Shown here one piece after another: positions 51,436-53,149 of a DNA stretch of 53,149 nucleotides. Below the pieces are notes generated by a model. It made no database searches. It was given only the letters and a program-made list of their open reading frames with translations, and was not told the origin of the DNA. Source of the DNA: an uncultured Gammaproteobacteria bacterium (GTDB taxonomy: Bacteria > Pseudomonadota > Gammaproteobacteria > Steroidobacterales > GCA-2729495); assembly GCA_937958785.1 (NCBI GenBank), contig CALGMY010000227.1:1-53149 (forward strand). The letters run 5' to 3'. Position 1 is the stretch's first letter. Every line of letters begins with the position of its first letter. A program made the translations under genes and the position numbers.

Positions 51436-52434
51436 ATGAGTCCTGGCGACCCTCCGGCCAACACCCCGCCGCCACCCGCCCTCCTGGAGGTCATCGGCCT
51501 CGCCAAGCACTTCCCGGTGCGGGGCGGCCTGTTCCGGCGCGTCATCGGTCAGGTCCGCGCCGTGGACGGGGTCGACCTCGCGGTCAACGAGGGCGAAACC
51601 CTGGGTCTCGTGGGCGAGTCGGGCTGTGGCAAGTCAACGCTCGGCCGCACCATCCTTCGCCTGCAGGAACCAACGGCGGGGACGATCCGCTTCGCCGGCG
51701 AGGATCTCACCCGCCTCGACCGGCAGTCCCTTCTGCCCTGGCGCCGCCAGATGCAGGCGGTGTTCCAGGATCCCTACGGTTCCTTGAGCCCGCGCCGTAC
51801 CGTGGCGCAGACCATCCGGGAGCCCCTGGACGTGCACCGGGTCGGCACCCCGGCGGAGCGCACCGCCCGGGTCGCCGAGCTGCTCGAGGTCGTGGGCATG
51901 GCGCCCGCGGCCGCCAGCCGCTATCCCCACGAATTCTCGGGAGGCCAGCGCCAGCGGGTCGGTATCGCCCGGGCCCTCGCCCTCAATCCCCGCTTCATCG
52001 TCGCCGATGAACCGGTGTCGGCCCTCGACGTCTCCGTGCAGTCCCAGGTGCTGAACCTGATACGGCGGCTACAGCAGGACCTTCGCATCGCCCTCCTCTT
52101 CATTTCCCATGACCTCGCCGTCATCCAGCACGTGAGTGACCGGATCGGCGTGATGTACCTCGGCAGGATCGTGGAGTCGGGCCCGGCCGCGGCCATCTTC
52201 CGGGAGCCGCTGCACCCCTACACCGAGGCGCTGCTCTCCGCCGTGCCCCAGGTGGACACCGCGGGCCGCGCGCGCATCGTGCTCTCCGGCGACGTGCCCT
52301 CTCCCCGGGAACCGCCACCCGGCTGCCCGTTCCATACGCGATGTCCGCGGGTGATGGCCCGGTGCCGCACGGAAGCCCCGCTGCTGAAGCCGGCCACGCC
52401 AGGCCACGAAGTGGCCTGCCACCTGCACGGGTAG
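51436..52434 (+). CDS. oppF: Peptide ABC transporter ATP-binding protein OppF
   Basis: 332 residues. HFPVRGGLFRRVIGQVRAVDGVDL is the OppF/DppF-type start. Walker A GESGCGKSTLGRTILRL, VFQDPYGSLSPRRTV, signature FSGGQRQRVGIARAL, Walker B FIVADEPVSALDVSVQSQ and H-loop ISHDLAVIQHVS follow, then the C-terminal cysteine motif PGCPFHTRCPRVMARC. It should pair with the OppD-type ATPase at 46958, the only complete ABCD set on the same strand, from which it is separated by 3.5 kb. The stop codon TAG lies inside a truncated REP unit. Confidence 0.93.
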   Translation: MSPGDPPANTPPPPALLEVIGLAKHFPVRGGLFRRVIGQVRAVDGVDLAVNEGETLGLVGESGCGKSTLGRTILRLQEPTAGTIRFAGEDLTRLDRQSLLPWRRQMQAVFQDPYGSLSPRRTVAQTIREPLDVHRVGTPAERTARVAELLEVVGMAPAAASRYPHEFSGGQRQRVGIARALALNPRFIVADEPVSALDVSVQSQVLNLIRRLQQDLRIALLFISHDLAVIQHVSDRIGVMYLGRIVESGPAAAIFREPLHPYTEALLSAVPQVDTAGRARIVLSGDVPSPREPPPGCPFHTRCPRVMARCRTEAPLLKPATPGHEVACHLHG

Positions 52435-52442
52435 GAGCGCCC

Positions 52443-52500
52443 GTAGGAGCGCCTTCAGGCGCGATAGGGAAAGTCCGATCGCGCCTCAAGGCGCTCCTAC
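52443..52500. repeat. REP pair between oppF and trkH (likely bidirectional terminator)
   Basis: GTAGGAGCGCC-TTCAGGCGCGAT (52443-52465) faces its complement at 52478-52500 with one mismatch and a 12-nt spacer. A truncated copy (GTAGGAGCGCC, 52431-52441) precedes it and supplies the oppF stop. The unit is the same as that inside oppC. Its place between convergent genes is typical of REP elements. Confidence 0.85.
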
Positions 52501-52510
52501 GGCTTCGTGA

Positions 52511-53149
52511 TCAGGAACGCCAGAAGGTCGGCGAGAAGAGCACGAGGAGGGTGAACACCTCGAGGCGGCCGAAGATCATGGCGAGGATGCACACCCACTT
52601 GGCCACGTCGTTCACGTCGGTGAAGGTCGCGACGACCTGCCCGAGGCCCGGCCCCATGTTGTTGATGGACGACGCCAGCGCGGAGAACGCCGTCACCTGG
52701 TCGAGGCCGCTGCCCACGAGCACCAGCAACATCACCCCGAAGAGGATGATGTAGACCACGCAGAAGCCCCACACGGCGTCCACCACCCGCTGGCTGACCA
52801 CCGCGCCGCCGAGGCGCACGGGGATCTCCGCCGCCGGGTGCACCAGGCGCCTCACCTCGCGGACGCCCTGGTTGTAGAGCAACAGCCAGCGGATCACCTT
52901 CATGCCCCCGCTCGTCGACCCCGCACAGCCGCCGACGAAGCTGAGCAGGATCAGCGTCAGCGGCAGCGCGCCCGGCCACTGGTCGAAGCCGGTCGCCGTG
53001 AAGCCGGTGGTGGTCATGAACGAGACGAAGTGGAAGGCCGCGTGGCGGGCTGACTCGAGGACCGTGGGGTAGTGGGCGGTTCCCACCAGGAAAGCCGTGC
53101 CCACCAGGGTGACGATGAGCAGGATCATGAGAACACCCCGCAGCTCGGG
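52511..53149 (-). CDS. trkH: Trk potassium uptake protein TrkH (partial, N-terminus beyond window)
   Basis: C-terminal 212 residues of the K+ channel subunit. The third pore motif FMTTTGFTATGFDQWP with the selectivity glycine, the block LLSFVGGCAGSTSGGMKVIRWLLL and the fourth pore motif FSALASSINNMGPGLGQV are intact. The C-terminal membrane helix is followed by MIFGRLEVFTLLVLFSPTFW, the usual end. The frame is open to the window edge. Convergent with oppF across the REP pair. Confidence 0.95.
   Translation of the reverse strand, partial: PELRGVLMILLIVTLVGTAFLVGTAHYPTVLESARHAAFHFVSFMTTTGFTATGFDQWPGALPLTLILLSFVGGCAGSTSGGMKVIRWLLLYNQGVREVRRLVHPAAEIPVRLGGAVVSQRVVDAVWGFCVVYIILFGVMLLVLVGSGLDQVTAFSALASSINNMGPGLGQVVATFTDVNDVAKWVCILAMIFGRLEVFTLLVLFSPTFWRS

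Overview
The window is the replication-origin neighbourhood of a high-GC gammaproteobacterial chromosome. The centre carries rpmH, rnpA, yidC and mnmE on the minus strand and dnaA-dnaN-recF-gyrB on the plus strand, diverging from a gap with one perfect DnaA box. gyrB is followed by plsC, gmhB, glyS and glyQ, an order I know from Pseudomonas and relatives. A Gram-negative gammaproteobacterium is supported by gmhB (LPS heptose), yidC with a periplasmic domain, secB, EnvC, an 805-residue GyrB and adenylylatable glutamine synthetase. I cannot name the genus.

Layout. 1-6.2 kb (minus): mnmG followed directly by oppA-oppB-oppC-oppD, with 1-4 base overlaps at three of the four junctions and a 16-base gap between oppA and oppB; oppD runs off the window. 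6.4-9.2 kb: a diguanylate cyclase, a 72-bp perfect palindrome, a queuosine-precursor transporter and a small outer-membrane barrel. 9.3-13 kb: mnmE, yidC, rnpA, rpmH. 13-19.3 kb: dnaA, dnaN, recF, gyrB, with two parS-type sites inside recF. 19.3-23.7 kb: plsC, gmhB, glyS, glyQ. 24-28.5 kb: nitrogen control (glnA, a DUF4124 protein, glnL/ntrB, glnG/ntrC) behind a textbook sigma-54 promoter with two NtrC-type sites. 28.5-43.2 kb: housekeeping genes (pyrD, trmL, gpsA, secB, grxC, yibN, envC, ctpA, a second diguanylate cyclase, crcB, HIT, thioesterase, Lrp-type regulator, leuA, a POT peptide symporter, tatABC, dtd). 43.3-52.4 kb: a second peptide ABC transporter whose oppF is cut off from its ABCD genes by about 3.5 kb holding a small protein, an apparently deleted nucleotidyltransferase, an FkbM methyltransferase, a lipoprotein, a VapBC-type pair and a cyclophilin. 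52.5 kb to the end: C-terminal part of trkH.

Themes. Peptide uptake is heavily represented: two Opp-type importers and a POT symporter. Nitrogen assimilation is self-regulated, since NtrB/NtrC are encoded just downstream of the promoter they should control.

The most unusual points are signals rather than new enzymes. (1) rnpA lies in the same frame as rpmH, separated only by the rpmH TGA, with no ATG, GTG or TTG before its conserved N-terminus. (2) crcB appears to start with CTG in a CTGA stop/start overlap, and glnL has no canonical start near its N-terminus. (3) Two CACGTG-centred parS-type sites lie in recF, although parAB is not at its usual place beside mnmG. (4) A REP-type hairpin lies inside the oppC coding sequence and is translated. 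(5) A 72-bp perfect palindrome separates two convergent genes. No rRNA, tRNA, CRISPR array or transposase gene was seen, and no stretch above 300 bases lacks a gene.
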